Shown piece after piece: positions 16,326-24,221 of a DNA stretch of 64,000 nucleotides. Both the position numbers and the translations under genes were made by a program. The notes under the pieces are model-generated. The model was given only the letters and a program-made list of their open reading frames with translations. It made no database searches and was not told the origin of the DNA. The stretch lies in assembly GCF_002872075.1 (NCBI RefSeq), contig NZ_PGGU01000001.1, positions 1 through 64,000 on the forward strand, written 5' to 3'. The stretch's first letter is position 1; each line of letters starts with the position of its first letter. Origin of the DNA: Microbacterium aurantiacum (GTDB lineage: Bacteria > Actinomycetota > Actinomycetes > Actinomycetales > Microbacteriaceae).

Positions 16326-16763
16326 ATGGACAACAACACTCCCGACACCGACTTTTTCGCCGGCGCCGAGATCATCTCGATCTACACAGCCGAGGAAGCC
16401 GTTGCCGACGGGCTGCTCGTACAGTTCAGCCCCGCAACAGCACTGGAGGCCGGCTACGCACTCCCTGTGCTCCTCACCCGCGCTGCCTATGAAGAAGCGG
16501 TCGAGTGGACCCGCGACACCACCCTGCAGTCGGAGGACGCCCGATTCTGGGATGTCCTGACCGTGATCCGGACAGCGGCCAAGGCCACGTTGCGCGACGG
16601 CAAGATCCGGCAGACCCATGTCTACCGGATCGCGAACAGGGCCCCTTCGGGAAAGCCGAGCTCCGCCATCACTCCCGCCAAGGTGCAGCTGCAGATCTCC
16701 GCCGAGGGCTTCAACGCACTCGGTGCCCCCTGCCTGATCATCGCTCTTCCTGGCGAGGACTGA
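16326..16763 (+). CDS. DUF6573-like protein
   Basis: 145 aa. The opening EIISIYTAEEAVADGLLV, followed by an EAGY...PVLLTRAAYE segment, resembles plasmid and phage proteins grouped as DUF6573, function unknown. ATG at 16326 with GGAG 6 nt upstream; an in-frame ATG at 16317 has no ribosome site. Directly under family 1 copy 8 and closed by the hairpin at 16767-16797. DUF6573 genes typically occur in the anti-restriction and establishment clusters of mobile elements, which fits the neighbourhood. Confidence 0.65.
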   Translation: MDNNTPDTDFFAGAEIISIYTAEEAVADGLLVQFSPATALEAGYALPVLLTRAAYEEAVEWTRDTTLQSEDARFWDVLTVIRTAAKATLRDGKIRQTHVYRIANRAPSGKPSSAITPAKVQLQISAEGFNALGAPCLIIALPGED

Positions 16764-16766
16764 CAC

Positions 16767-16797
16767 GCAGGGGGCGTCGACTACCGGCGCCCCCTGC
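16767..16797 (+). terminator. Hairpin terminator
   Basis: 10-bp stem GCAGGGGGCG / CGCCCCCTGC just after the DUF6573-like gene. Confidence 0.6.
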
Positions 16798-16817
16798 AAC
16801 CGATCGAAAGGAACGCC

Positions 16818-17018
16818 GTGCCCACCTCTTCCCGCACGTGGATCTGCCCGGAGTGCAAGGCGGGCAAGCACCACAACTGCGACGGCGTCGCCTGGGACGA
16901 TGACACCGACGACTTCACCAGCTGTGGATGCGACCACGCTGCAGCGGCACTGAGCAACGACGACGCAGCCCGCTCGAGCTCAGATGTGTCAGCCAGTGAC
17001 GACAGACTGACCCCATGA
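16818..17018 (+). CDS. 66-aa cysteine-rich protein
   Basis: CPEC at about 10-13, then HHNC and CGCDH, giving enough ligands for one or two zinc sites; the tail is acidic and Ser-rich. GTG at 16818 after AAAGGAA. Stop overlaps the ATG of the next gene (ATGA). It sits after a terminator, so either read-through or an unseen promoter feeds it. Confidence 0.6.
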   Translation: MPTSSRTWICPECKAGKHHNCDGVAWDDDTDDFTSCGCDHAAAALSNDDAARSSSDVSASDDRLTP

Positions 17019-17353
17019 TGAAGACGCCACTCCAAGAGCTCGTCGACGCAATGCTGGATGATGCCCAGGCCACACATCCCGGGATCGAGTTCAGCATCAC
17101 CCTCTCACCCGCCAATTCGCTGCTCCTGCACCGCGACGCCGACCGGCTCAACCGCCCCACCGCTGACGGCCGCGAGGGGTACTACGTCTCCCACGTGTAC
17201 CGGGATTGCATGGTGTGGGACCAGCCCATCTACGAGCACCTGGTGATCGTCGGCCCCGTCACCGGCACGATCCCTGAGGCGGACGACGTCCCCGTCCGCT
17301 ACGGGGATCTTCGCACCCTGCAGTTCAGCACCAACGTGCCCACCGCGGAGTAA
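17015..17353 (+). CDS. Uncharacterised 112-aa protein
   Basis: Helical N-terminus, then beta-rich. No motif or family recognised. Start overlaps the upstream stop, so translation is coupled to the cysteine-rich 66-aa gene. Followed by a GC-rich terminator at 17379. Confidence 0.65.
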   Translation: MMKTPLQELVDAMLDDAQATHPGIEFSITLSPANSLLLHRDADRLNRPTADGREGYYVSHVYRDCMVWDQPIYEHLVIVGPVTGTIPEADDVPVRYGDLRTLQFSTNVPTAE

Positions 17354-17378
17354 CCCGCAGCCCTTCGACGTTGTCGTC

Positions 17379-17403
17379 GACGCCCCGCCCTGTGCGGGGC
17401 GTC
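17379..17403 (+). terminator. Hairpin terminator
   Basis: 10-bp stem GACGCCCCGC / GCGGGGCGTC, 5-nt loop, followed by TCTC. Confidence 0.6.
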
Positions 17404-17431
17404 TCTCATGTGCGAGAACGTCGCCGGGATG

Positions 17432-17475
17432 AATGTCTGAGGCCCCTCGTAAGGTAATGAATGTCAGATTCACTA
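17432..17475 (+). promoter_or_regulatory. Family 1 promoter, copy 9
   Basis: AATGTC box 17432-17437, -10 TAAGGT 17450-17455 (the weakest of the set), dyad 17458-17472. Confidence 0.75.
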
Positions 17476-17492
17476 CTACCGAGGAGGACCCC

Positions 17493-18068
17493 ATGGGCGC
17501 CACTTCCACTCACAAGCCGGCTGGTCAGAAGCTCGACGAGTACTTCGCCAACTACTTCTCCCAGGCGGAGATCGTCGCGAGCTCATCACGGCGCGCTCCC
17601 GGCTTCACACCCGGGTGCGGCGACTGGCAGTACGAGTACTACGCTGCCGTCCGCTACATCGAACCGCACCCGAACGCCGGCGAGGTGTTCGCGTTCGTCG
17701 TGCTGTACACGGTCTCGCCGAGCAGCTACTACAACTTCACCTACAAAGACATGGACGAGACCGTCCTCCCGTTCGCGGCGAACCCGTCGCGTGCCGTGCT
17801 CGAGGCGCTCACCCCGACCGACTGGGAGAACGCGAACACCTGGCGCGCGCAGAGCTGGGCGAACCTCGAGCGCACGGAGGCCAAGCCCCGAGTGCGTCGC
17901 GGCTCGCGGGTCCGCTTCCCGAGCGCATTCACATTCGGCGGCGAGTTGCAGACCACGACCGAGACCGTGTTCGAGGTCGACGAGCGCGACACGCTCCGCA
18001 TCGCGCAGACCGGCCAGCGGGTGCGCATCCCGCGGTGGCGACAGCTCGACTACTCCGTGGTCGCCTGA
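17493..18068 (+). CDS. Uncharacterised 191-aa protein
   Basis: Aromatic-rich N-terminal half (many Tyr/Phe around 40-90) and a C-terminal module of short strands beginning RVRRGSRVRF. This plan (variable domain plus a small C-terminal beta module) is common in plasmid-borne hypothetical proteins, but I cannot name a family. ATG at 17493 after GAGGAGGA. Monocistronic under family 1 copy 9. Confidence 0.7.
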   Translation: MGATSTHKPAGQKLDEYFANYFSQAEIVASSSRRAPGFTPGCGDWQYEYYAAVRYIEPHPNAGEVFAFVVLYTVSPSSYYNFTYKDMDETVLPFAANPSRAVLEALTPTDWENANTWRAQSWANLERTEAKPRVRRGSRVRFPSAFTFGGELQTTTETVFEVDERDTLRIAQTGQRVRIPRWRQLDYSVVA

Positions 18069-18076
18069 CCACAGCG

Positions 18077-18109
18077 GGGGTGAGGCGGGCATCCAGCTCG
18101 CCTCACCCC
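18077..18109 (+). terminator. Hairpin terminator
   Basis: 11-bp stem GGGGTGAGGCG / CGCCTCACCCC right after the 17493 gene. Confidence 0.6.
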
Positions 18110-18150
18110 GACGTCGGATGCACCTGGTGCAATCGACTCGGGGCGAAGGC

Positions 18151-18199
18151 TTGACGTTGTCTGGCATCTCCCCTATTCTAATGAATGTCAGATTCATTA
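18151..18199 (+). promoter_or_regulatory. Family 1 promoter, copy 10 (with consensus -35)
   Basis: -35 TTGACG 18151-18156, 17-nt spacer, -10 TATTCT 18174-18179, dyad 18182-18196. TTGTC occupies the position of the AATGTC box. This copy and copy 12 show that the family is sigma-70-like. Confidence 0.85.
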
Positions 18200-18213
18200 G
18201 CAGGGAGCAGGAC

Positions 18214-18537
18214 ATGGCAACGAAGGCTCACACCGACACCGTCGACATCATCATCGAGATGGCCGGCTACGGCATCGGCTACTGGACATCCAGCGCCGTC
18301 ATCGACACCGACGCCCGCACGTACACGGTCACCGAGGAGGCCAACGGCGCCACGCATGTCCTCACCGACACGATGATCCACAAGGCGCTGCGCGAAGCCG
18401 CCAAGGAGCACCCGGCCGCCAAGGCGACGCTGCGCGAGTACCGCGCCCGCGAAGAGTTCATCGGCGGGGAGCTCGGCTCCGACGACGCCGACACCATCAT
18501 CCAGCTGGCCGCCCTCGGCGAGCTGGTCTACGGCTAA
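18214..18537 (+). CDS. Uncharacterised 107-aa protein
   Basis: Beta-rich first half, then a helical acidic second half; no motif recognised. ATG at 18214 with AGGGAG upstream. First gene after family 1 copy 10; a GC-rich hairpin (18545-18572) lies between it and the next small gene. Confidence 0.65.
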   Translation: MATKAHTDTVDIIIEMAGYGIGYWTSSAVIDTDARTYTVTEEANGATHVLTDTMIHKALREAAKEHPAAKATLREYRAREEFIGGELGSDDADTIIQLAALGELVYG

Positions 18538-18544
18538 CAGACCC

Positions 18545-18572
18545 CCGGCCCGCGGCACCAGTCGCGGGCCGG
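18545..18572 (+). terminator. Hairpin, terminator or attenuator
   Basis: 10-bp stem CCGGCCCGCG / CGCGGGCCGG between the 18214 gene and the 18600 gene; with no other promoter visible downstream, partial read-through is likely. Confidence 0.5.
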
Positions 18573-18599
18573 CAGGGCCACCATCACGAGGGACATCCC

Positions 18600-18737
18600 A
18601 TGGGCAAGACGATCACCAACTATCCCGCCGGCGCGGCGGACTGGGCCACGATCAGCCGCTGGGTCGACGAGAACCGCCCCGACCTCATCCCCACCCTTCC
18701 GACCTCCTCGACCGCGGAGACAGACCATGAGCACTGA
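18600..18737 (+). CDS. 45-aa small protein
   Basis: Short frame starting at ATG 18600 with GAGGG 8 nt upstream and overlapping the start of the next gene by 11 nt. Contains DWATISRWVDENRPDLIP, a predicted amphipathic helix. No family recognised. Confidence 0.5.
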   Translation: MGKTITNYPAGAADWATISRWVDENRPDLIPTLPTSSTAETDHEH

Positions 18738-19989
18738 GACCATCACCTGGGTCCTCACCCCGGCAGAGTTCGCCGCAACACAGGAGCGCGCCGCGAAGAT
18801 CAACACCCGCGCAGCGAAGCGCGGCTTCACCGGCCGCCTCGAGGTCACCGGCGTACCCCGCGAAGTCACCGAGACCGACGAAGCAGGCCTGCCCCGCACC
18901 CGCACCGTCGTCGACGCCCGCATCACCGGCGAAGCACCCAGCTACAACGGCTGGAGCTTCCTCGCCGCCGTAGACAGCATCGAGACGGCAGACGGCCACG
19001 ACTTCATCCTGCGTACCGCACCCGGTATCGAGGAGTCCGGCGTCGACCGGAGCCAGCTGGTCGCCGGCCGCTGCCAGCACTGCAACACGATCCGCACCAA
19101 CCGTCGCTACACCTACCTCGTCCGCAACGACGAGACCGGGCAGACCGTCCAGGTCGGCTCCACCTGCATCAAGGACTTCACCGGCTGGCAGGGCAAGCCG
19201 ATCTTCCTCAGCGTCGACGAGATCTCCGAACAGCTCGAGGACCACATCGGCGGACTCTCCGCCGGGCGCCCGGAGTACTCGCCGGAGACGATCATCGCCG
19301 CCGCCTGGGCGATCAGCCGCCTCTTCGGCTGGGTGCCCGCATCCGCCACCGGCCGCACCTCCACCCGCGACCTGGTCGTCAGCTATCTCTTCGGGACCTC
19401 TCGCGGCGATCGCGAGCTGCAGCGCGACGTCGCCCCGCACATCCCCGATGCCGCCCCCACGGCGCGCGCGATCATCGCGGCTCTGCTCGAGGGGCTGGAT
19501 GGCGCCGGCGACTACGTCACCAACCTCCTGGTGTGCCTGCGCGCACCTCACGTCGAGCACCGCCACTTCGGCATCGTAGTCTCGGCGATCGCGGCCTACG
19601 AGCGGATGACCGGTGCGACCGCGCAGCGGAAGGCGGAGGCCGAGGAGCGGGCCCGCCAGCAGGCGCAGATCCGCTACGCCGGCAACAAGGGAGAGAAGAT
19701 CACTGTCACCGGCACCATCACCCGCCTCATGCCGTTCAGCGGCAGCTACGGCTACACCCCCAAGACGACCATGCTCGTCATCGTCGAGGGCGCCGGCATC
19801 GCCGCGAAGATGTTCACCGCCGCCAACTGGGCGTGGGAAGTCACCCAGGGCGACCAGGTCGTCATCGCGGGAACAGTGAAGGACCACGAGGAGTACAACG
19901 GCGTCCAGCAGACCGTGCTCACCCGCCCCAAGCTCGTCAGCAAGGCTCCGACAGCTGCAGCTGCGCAGGACGCACCCACCGACGATTGA
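18727..19989 (+). CDS. Plasmid protein with zinc-finger-like and OB-fold-like parts
   Basis: 420 aa. Residues about 115-150 contain CQHCNTIRTNRR and later a Cys in GSTCIKDF, a probable zinc-stabilised beta module. Residues about 318-405 read as an OB-fold (KITVTGTITRL ... GDQVVIAGTVKDH), and a helical Arg/Glu/Gln linker joins them. This suggests single-stranded nucleic-acid binding, but the family has no known function to my knowledge. Coupled to the 45-aa gene upstream and closed by a strong terminator at 20004-20033. Confidence 0.7.
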   Translation: MSTETITWVLTPAEFAATQERAAKINTRAAKRGFTGRLEVTGVPREVTETDEAGLPRTRTVVDARITGEAPSYNGWSFLAAVDSIETADGHDFILRTAPGIEESGVDRSQLVAGRCQHCNTIRTNRRYTYLVRNDETGQTVQVGSTCIKDFTGWQGKPIFLSVDEISEQLEDHIGGLSAGRPEYSPETIIAAAWAISRLFGWVPASATGRTSTRDLVVSYLFGTSRGDRELQRDVAPHIPDAAPTARAIIAALLEGLDGAGDYVTNLLVCLRAPHVEHRHFGIVVSAIAAYERMTGATAQRKAEAEERARQQAQIRYAGNKGEKITVTGTITRLMPFSGSYGYTPKTTMLVIVEGAGIAAKMFTAANWAWEVTQGDQVVIAGTVKDHEEYNGVQQTVLTRPKLVSKAPTAAAAQDAPTDD

Positions 19990-20003
19990 CAGATCCCACG
20001 CGA

Positions 20004-20033
20004 AGAGGGCCGGCGCGATCTCGCCGGCCCTCT
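20004..20033 (+). terminator. Strong hairpin terminator
   Basis: 12-bp stem AGAGGGCCGGCG / CGCCGGCCCTCT followed by TTGC. Confidence 0.65.
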
Positions 20034-20081
20034 TGCATGCCCCGCCTCATCGAGATATCCTAATGAATGTCAGATTCACTA
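20033..20081 (+). promoter_or_regulatory. Family 1 promoter, copy 11
   Basis: -35 TTGCAT 20033-20038, 17-nt spacer, -10 TATCCT 20056-20061, dyad 20064-20078. No AATGTC box. It is followed 50 nt later by family 2 promoter D in the same direction. Confidence 0.75.
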
Positions 20082-20127
20082 TTCGAGGAAGGAGCCTCCG
20101 CCAGATCACTGGCTACCGCACCCGGGA

Positions 20128-20166
20128 TGTCCGCGAAGACCCCGCTGCAGCGCCTATATGACGCAG
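20128..20166 (+). promoter_or_regulatory. Family 2 promoter D
   Basis: TGTCCGCGAA, 17-nt spacer holding the palindrome CGCTGCAGCG, TATATG 20155-20160, ACGCAG. In tandem with family 1 copy 11, so the 20240 gene may answer to both regulons. Confidence 0.75.
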
Positions 20167-20239
20167 AGGGCCCGTCGCATCCGCGACCGGAAGCTCTGAA
20201 CGATCGATACGCGCCGCCTGGTGCTGAGGACTTACTGCC

Positions 20240-20743
20240 ATGACTCGAACCGCGCTCACCATCTACCTCGCCGATCCCTCGCCGGACGCGCTGCCCCCGA
20301 CTCCGATCCTTATCGACGAGAACTACTACGTCCGCGCAGGGCTCGACGAGCGCAACGGCGCCCGCCTGGTCGGATTCAGCCCGCGCATGGCCATCGCCGT
20401 CAGCGTCTGGGCACACCAGGCGATCCGCAACCCCGCCGCAGCCATCGGGCTGCAGCCGAGCTTCATCCTCGAGGGGCACGTATGGCGCCACCCTCTCCTG
20501 GTGGCCAGCCTCACCGTCCGCGATCAGGGCAGCGTCCGCGTCGTGATAACTAACACCGCCGACCACAGCACCACGACGCCCTACAGCGGTGATGACGAGG
20601 CAGTCGCCGAACGGGTCGCCGCGGCCTGGGGTGCCCTGCCGGGCTTCACCGCCAGTGTCGTCAAGCGCCCCTCAACCGTCACCACACTGCCGCAGCGCAC
20701 CAGCACCCCTTCTACCCTCGAGACCGGATCCCTGGAGAACTGA
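20240..20743 (+). CDS. Uncharacterised 167-aa protein
   Basis: Mixed alpha/beta N-terminal 120 residues and a Thr/Ser-rich tail. No motif recognised. ATG at 20240 with GAGGA upstream. It shares its last base with the start of the next gene (TGATG). Preceded by two stacked promoters of different families. Confidence 0.7.
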   Translation: MTRTALTIYLADPSPDALPPTPILIDENYYVRAGLDERNGARLVGFSPRMAIAVSVWAHQAIRNPAAAIGLQPSFILEGHVWRHPLLVASLTVRDQGSVRVVITNTADHSTTTPYSGDDEAVAERVAAAWGALPGFTASVVKRPSTVTTLPQRTSTPSTLETGSLEN

Positions 20744-21162
20744 TGCACACCCTGACCACGACCCCGCGCATCACTCTCCAGCGGCACGCCACCATCCAGG
20801 AGTCGCGGACTCCGATCGGGTCCGGTCGCTCACACCTGGCTGAGACCCTCGTCGATCTCGCGCAGTCCGCCGATCGTCAGGCCGCTCGCGCCGTCGACGT
20901 CGACGTCGACGTCGACGTGACCATGAGCTCGCAGCTGTTCATCCTCGGCGACCAGCTGCGCACGATGGCACATCACGTCGACCAGAACAACGATCGCGAC
21001 GCAGCCCTCACGCTGCTTGATGACGCCCGGGTCCGCGTGGCCCGTGCCATGGTCCGACTCGACGCCCGCGAACGTATGTCCGCGACGCCGGCGCCGGACT
21101 CCGTATATGACGTAGGAGACCCCAACGACGTCCGATCCTCGAACGCCGCTGTAGCCCCCTGA
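20743..21162 (+). CDS. Uncharacterised 139-aa protein, DV repeat
   Basis: Mostly helical. Contains a short Asp-Val repeat encoded by tandem GTCGAC units (about 20893-20918), probably from slippage. The end of the gene doubles as family 2 promoter E: codons for MSATPAPDSVYDVGD spell the promoter. This may constrain the C-terminus more than protein function does. No family recognised. Confidence 0.65.
   Translation: MHTLTTTPRITLQRHATIQESRTPIGSGRSHLAETLVDLAQSADRQAARAVDVDVDVDVTMSSQLFILGDQLRTMAHHVDQNNDRDAALTLLDDARVRVARAMVRLDARERMSATPAPDSVYDVGDPNDVRSSNAAVAP
21077..21115 (+). promoter_or_regulatory. Family 2 promoter E, inside a coding region
   Basis: TGTCCGCGAC, 17-nt spacer with the palindrome GCCGGCGCCGG, TATATG 21104-21109, ACGTAG. 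It lies within the 3' end of the 20743 gene and drives the 21193 gene. Confidence 0.7.
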
Positions 21163-21192
21163 TCGTCAGGTCACTACAAAGGAGAAGAGATC

Positions 21193-21492
21193 ATGTCCAC
21201 CATCCAGGCACCCGCACCCACCGACACCACCGTGTTCGTCGGAACGGTCAGCTCCCCGCCGAACGTCATCCGGTTGCTGCCCGATCGCCGCGCTCACGTG
21301 TCTTTCCACCTCGACACCGGCGACGCTCATGGCGTGAACGTCCACGTCGACGGATCACTCGCCGAGCTCGCACGGATCACCATCCACCGCCGCGACCACG
21401 TCACGGTCACCGCGGCGAAGGTGTACCGCAGGAACTCCACCCAGCGCACCCCCGATGTCGACGCCCAGGCGTTCGACCTCATCCCCGCCTGA
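21193..21492 (+). CDS. Small 99-aa beta-rich protein, possibly OB-fold
   Basis: Alternating strands (FVGTVSSPPNVIRLL ... HVSFHLDTG ... HVTVTAAKVYRR) resemble a short OB-fold such as those of single-strand-binding proteins, but aromatic DNA-contact residues are few. ATG at 21193 after AAAGGAGAAGAG. First gene of a set of small genes running to 23759. Confidence 0.6.
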   Translation: MSTIQAPAPTDTTVFVGTVSSPPNVIRLLPDRRAHVSFHLDTGDAHGVNVHVDGSLAELARITIHRRDHVTVTAAKVYRRNSTQRTPDVDAQAFDLIPA

Positions 21493-21524
21493 ACCCAGCG
21501 CGGAAAACCCGAGAAGGAAACCCC

Positions 21525-21764
21525 ATGGGCCGCATCTACACCGTCAACGGCAAGCCGATCGACATCGACGACACTACCGCCGTCCAGGCACTCAGCAACG
21601 AAGAGTTCACCGAGCTGTTCACGCTCGTCAAGGACACGGCACCCGTCGACGGCGAGCACGCCATTCCCCCAGTGCGCGTTGATCGGGAGCCCGGTGAGGG
21701 ATTCATCATCACGCCTCGGCCGACAGTGCTCCCGGCCGAGGAAGCCCCGGAGGAGCAGTCGTGA
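21525..21764 (+). CDS. Uncharacterised 79-aa protein
   Basis: Opens MGRIYTVNGKPIDIDD, then acidic. No family recognised. ATG at 21525 with AAGGAAA upstream; GTGA overlap with the following membrane gene indicates coupling. Confidence 0.65.
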   Translation: MGRIYTVNGKPIDIDDTTAVQALSNEEFTELFTLVKDTAPVDGEHAIPPVRVDREPGEGFIITPRPTVLPAEEAPEEQS

Positions 21765-22297
21765 TCCCGCCGTGTGACTTCGAGGACGCGAGCATCTTCA
21801 ACATCCTCGCGACGTTCCGGCGAACGACCTGCGGGATGGCAGCGGATGGGTTGCTCGCGTACCCCTACCTGCTGCAGTGGATCTTCGGCATCGTCTTCGC
21901 CATCACTGCCCTCGTCGCCATGCTGGCCTTACTCCCCGTCAAGAACTCTCGACCACTGCTGCAGATCGCACGGTGCGCATTGACCGGAACCGTCTGGTTC
22001 CTCTTGCTCCTCTTCGGCGATGTCGCACGGATGATCATCGGCCGCGAGTTCGTGCCGGCGATCGCGGATGCCGTCCAGCAGATGGGATGGACCTGGGCCG
22101 GAATCCTCTACCTGTTCATCCTGATGCTCGTCGGCGCCATCGTCCTGGTCGCCCTCGTCCCCGCAGGGTGGATCTACCTGCTGGTCCGGATGGGCAGGCC
22201 GAAACGCACGATGCCGGTGCACATCTCGGAGCCTGCTGCCGCTCCGCTGGCGGCGGCCGCGGCCTCTGAGCTTCCGCGATGGGGCGGGCGGCAATGA
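21761..22297 (+). CDS. Membrane protein, 178 aa, three helices
   Basis: Hydrophobic segments at about 33-57, 68-88 and 112-142, with a basic cytoplasmic C-terminal tail. Two Cys in the N-terminal extracytoplasmic part (CDF, TTCGM) could form a disulfide. GTG start overlaps the upstream stop. A 16-codon frame (22294-22344) overlaps its stop as well but is too short to call. Confidence 0.65.
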   Translation: MIPPCDFEDASIFNILATFRRTTCGMAADGLLAYPYLLQWIFGIVFAITALVAMLALLPVKNSRPLLQIARCALTGTVWFLLLLFGDVARMIIGREFVPAIADAVQQMGWTWAGILYLFILMLVGAIVLVALVPAGWIYLLVRMGRPKRTMPVHISEPAAAPLAAAAASELPRWGGRQ

Positions 22298-22355
22298 GCG
22301 CCAGACGCCTCGTCGCCCGTGCCCGTCTGTTCTTCGAGATCTGACGGGCACCGCC

Positions 22356-23759
22356 ATGTGCGACGACATCGATCACGGCGGACGCCGCTGCCCCTCGTCA
22401 ACCGCCGACGGACAGCGGGCACGGCGTGCGCAGAAGCGCGAGCAAGATGCCGACGATCGCCTGCAGGCATTCATCGGCGCGACCCCCTTCCGACCCGAAT
22501 CGGGCGACCTCATGCGGATGAGCTCACGACCGAGCTACTACGACAACGACGAGTGGATCGAATACGACGAGTCGATGCATCTGTCGGCTGAGCGCCACGG
22601 CGTGGAGATCATCGACGCTCGCAACGCCGCGGGACTCTGGGAGGGCGAGTCGGAACCAGCCGGCGCCTATCTTGTCCGCGCCGAACGCTTCGAGGACATC
22701 ACCGCCTGGGCCGGCGAAGTTGCCGGCAGGTACAACCAGGACGGCGTCATGGCCGGATACTTCACCCCGGACGGTCCCGACCAGGTCCTCTCCTTCACCG
22801 GTGACGCGGTCGACGACGAGCGCGTCGAGTCCGTTCTGGAGACGCTGCGAGCTGCAGATGTTCCGGGCGGACGCCTCTACGACGGCCGCCTCGAGATCGC
22901 CGTCCAGTCGGCATACCCGCTCCCGCCTGCAGCCGTCGACATCCTGTCTCGTCGACTCGGCACGACAGCGGAGACCGCACCGGCGAGGGTCGAGTTCATC
23001 GACGCGACCGAGGATCACCGCCGGCACACACCGATCAAAGAGATCCAGATGCTCCGGCAGAACTATGCCGACACGCACGGATTCCCTCGCCGGCAGCGGA
23101 TGCCTCACCTGACCGAGCAGGACGACATCGCTGCAGCTCGCGCCTACGACGCTGCACCCCATGAGCCGCGGCATCCGCGCGTAGCCCGGTCCTACCGATA
23201 CTTCCGCCAGCACATCGCCGCGCAGTGGGACATGCTCGTCGACGCCGGCTACACCTTCGATCCCTGGCATGGCGACCAGGAGCAGCCCTACAGCGACTCC
23301 GCGGCAATGCTCGCGGATCTCCGCGACAACAAGCACCTCAGCTACTTCCGAACTGACGTCTCCCAGAACACCGAAGGCGCGCTGCCGCCGGACCACCCGA
23401 TGGCCTCCATGGTGACGGTCACCATGCCTTCCGGAGAGCGCCGGCGCATGGTCGCCAACGACGTCTTCCGCGCCGTGCACGACGCCCTCGCCCATAGTGA
23501 AGGACACCAGTTCGGACCGTTCGGAGAGAAACGCGCCTGGTGGACTCACCGAGCCTGCCTGCCCCGTGAAGCACGCCTGGCACTGTGGAACGAGACACGA
23601 GCTCAGAACTGCTGGACGAACGCTGGCCCCCACATGACCGCCGTCGACGGGGCCGGGTCGCCCCGTCTACTGAACCGTAGCGACGGCGGGTGGCTCCCCC
23701 TGACCCAACGCCCCTACGCCGAGCAGAAGACCGTCCGAGTGCACCCCTCGCTGCTGTAG
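22356..23759 (+). CDS. 467-aa phage-type protein of unknown function
   Basis: The N-terminal half (about 60-190) is an acidic alpha/beta region. The C-terminal half has a conserved-looking block: FRAVHDALAH, then FGPFGEKRAWWTHR, then ETRAQNCWTN near 365-430. This block occurs in phage and mobile-element proteins that sometimes accompany ADP-ribosyltransferase-like domains. The His, Glu and Arg/Gln/Asn residues could form an active site, but no function is established to my knowledge. ATG at 22356; last gene of the 21193-23759 run and convergent with lsr2. Confidence 0.6.
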   Translation: MCDDIDHGGRRCPSSTADGQRARRAQKREQDADDRLQAFIGATPFRPESGDLMRMSSRPSYYDNDEWIEYDESMHLSAERHGVEIIDARNAAGLWEGESEPAGAYLVRAERFEDITAWAGEVAGRYNQDGVMAGYFTPDGPDQVLSFTGDAVDDERVESVLETLRAADVPGGRLYDGRLEIAVQSAYPLPPAAVDILSRRLGTTAETAPARVEFIDATEDHRRHTPIKEIQMLRQNYADTHGFPRRQRMPHLTEQDDIAAARAYDAAPHEPRHPRVARSYRYFRQHIAAQWDMLVDAGYTFDPWHGDQEQPYSDSAAMLADLRDNKHLSYFRTDVSQNTEGALPPDHPMASMVTVTMPSGERRRMVANDVFRAVHDALAHSEGHQFGPFGEKRAWWTHRACLPREARLALWNETRAQNCWTNAGPHMTAVDGAGSPRLLNRSDGGWLPLTQRPYAEQKTVRVHPSLL

Positions 23760-23762
23760 CGG

Positions 23763-24092
23763 CTACTGACCCCGCTGCGTGTACAGGTCCATCACCTGCT
23801 GAGGGATCCGGCCGCGGTCAGACACCGCATGCCCTTGCTCCCTCGCCCATGCGCGAACCGCATCCAGATCTGCGGACGCACGACGCCGCGCAGGCTTCGC
23901 CGATGCCCCGACACGACGGGCCGCGGAGATGAACGGCTGCAGCGCCCCGTGCAGCTGCTCAGCGTGGGTGCCGCTCAGGTCGATCTCGTACGACTTCCCG
24001 TCGACGCCGAAACGGACGGTCTCGCCATCGTCCGGATCCAGGACCTGACCGTCCAGGTCGTCGACGAGCTGGTGGATGATCTTCTGCGCCAT
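23763..24092 (-). CDS. lsr2: Lsr2-family nucleoid-associated silencer
   Basis: 109 aa, the usual Lsr2 length. N-terminal oligomerisation region starts MAQKIIHQLVDDLDG; a linker of Arg/Ala follows; the C-terminal DNA-binding part ends with the AT-hook-like RGR in SDRGRIPQQVMDLY. Lsr2 is the actinobacterial counterpart of H-NS: it binds AT-rich minor groove and silences foreign DNA. A plasmid copy could silence plasmid genes to reduce host cost or supplement the host protein. ATG at 24092; diverges from family 1 copy 12. Confidence 0.93.
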   Translation of the reverse strand: MAQKIIHQLVDDLDGQVLDPDDGETVRFGVDGKSYEIDLSGTHAEQLHGALQPFISAARRVGASAKPARRRASADLDAVRAWAREQGHAVSDRGRIPQQVMDLYTQRGQ

Positions 24093-24147
24093 GAACAGAA
24101 CGCTACCGGCGCCGCGGACTCCAGAACGGATCTTCCAGCCGTGGCGC

Positions 24148-24196
24148 TTGACAGTGTCGGTGGCACCGCTTACTCTAATGAATGTCAGATTCACTA
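24148..24196 (+). promoter_or_regulatory. Family 1 promoter, copy 12 (perfect -35)
   Basis: -35 TTGACA 24148-24153, 17-nt spacer containing GTGTCGG, -10 TACTCT 24171-24176, dyad 24179-24193. Best sigma-70 match of the family; drives the ArdC-like gene. Confidence 0.88.
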
Positions 24197-24221
24197 GTTG
24201 TTCGCCCGAGGAAGGCCCATC

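Noticed and set aside
22294..22344. 16-codon frame overlapping the 21761 gene stop
   Set aside because: Too short to support as a gene despite the ATGA overlap; composition Arg/Ala-rich.
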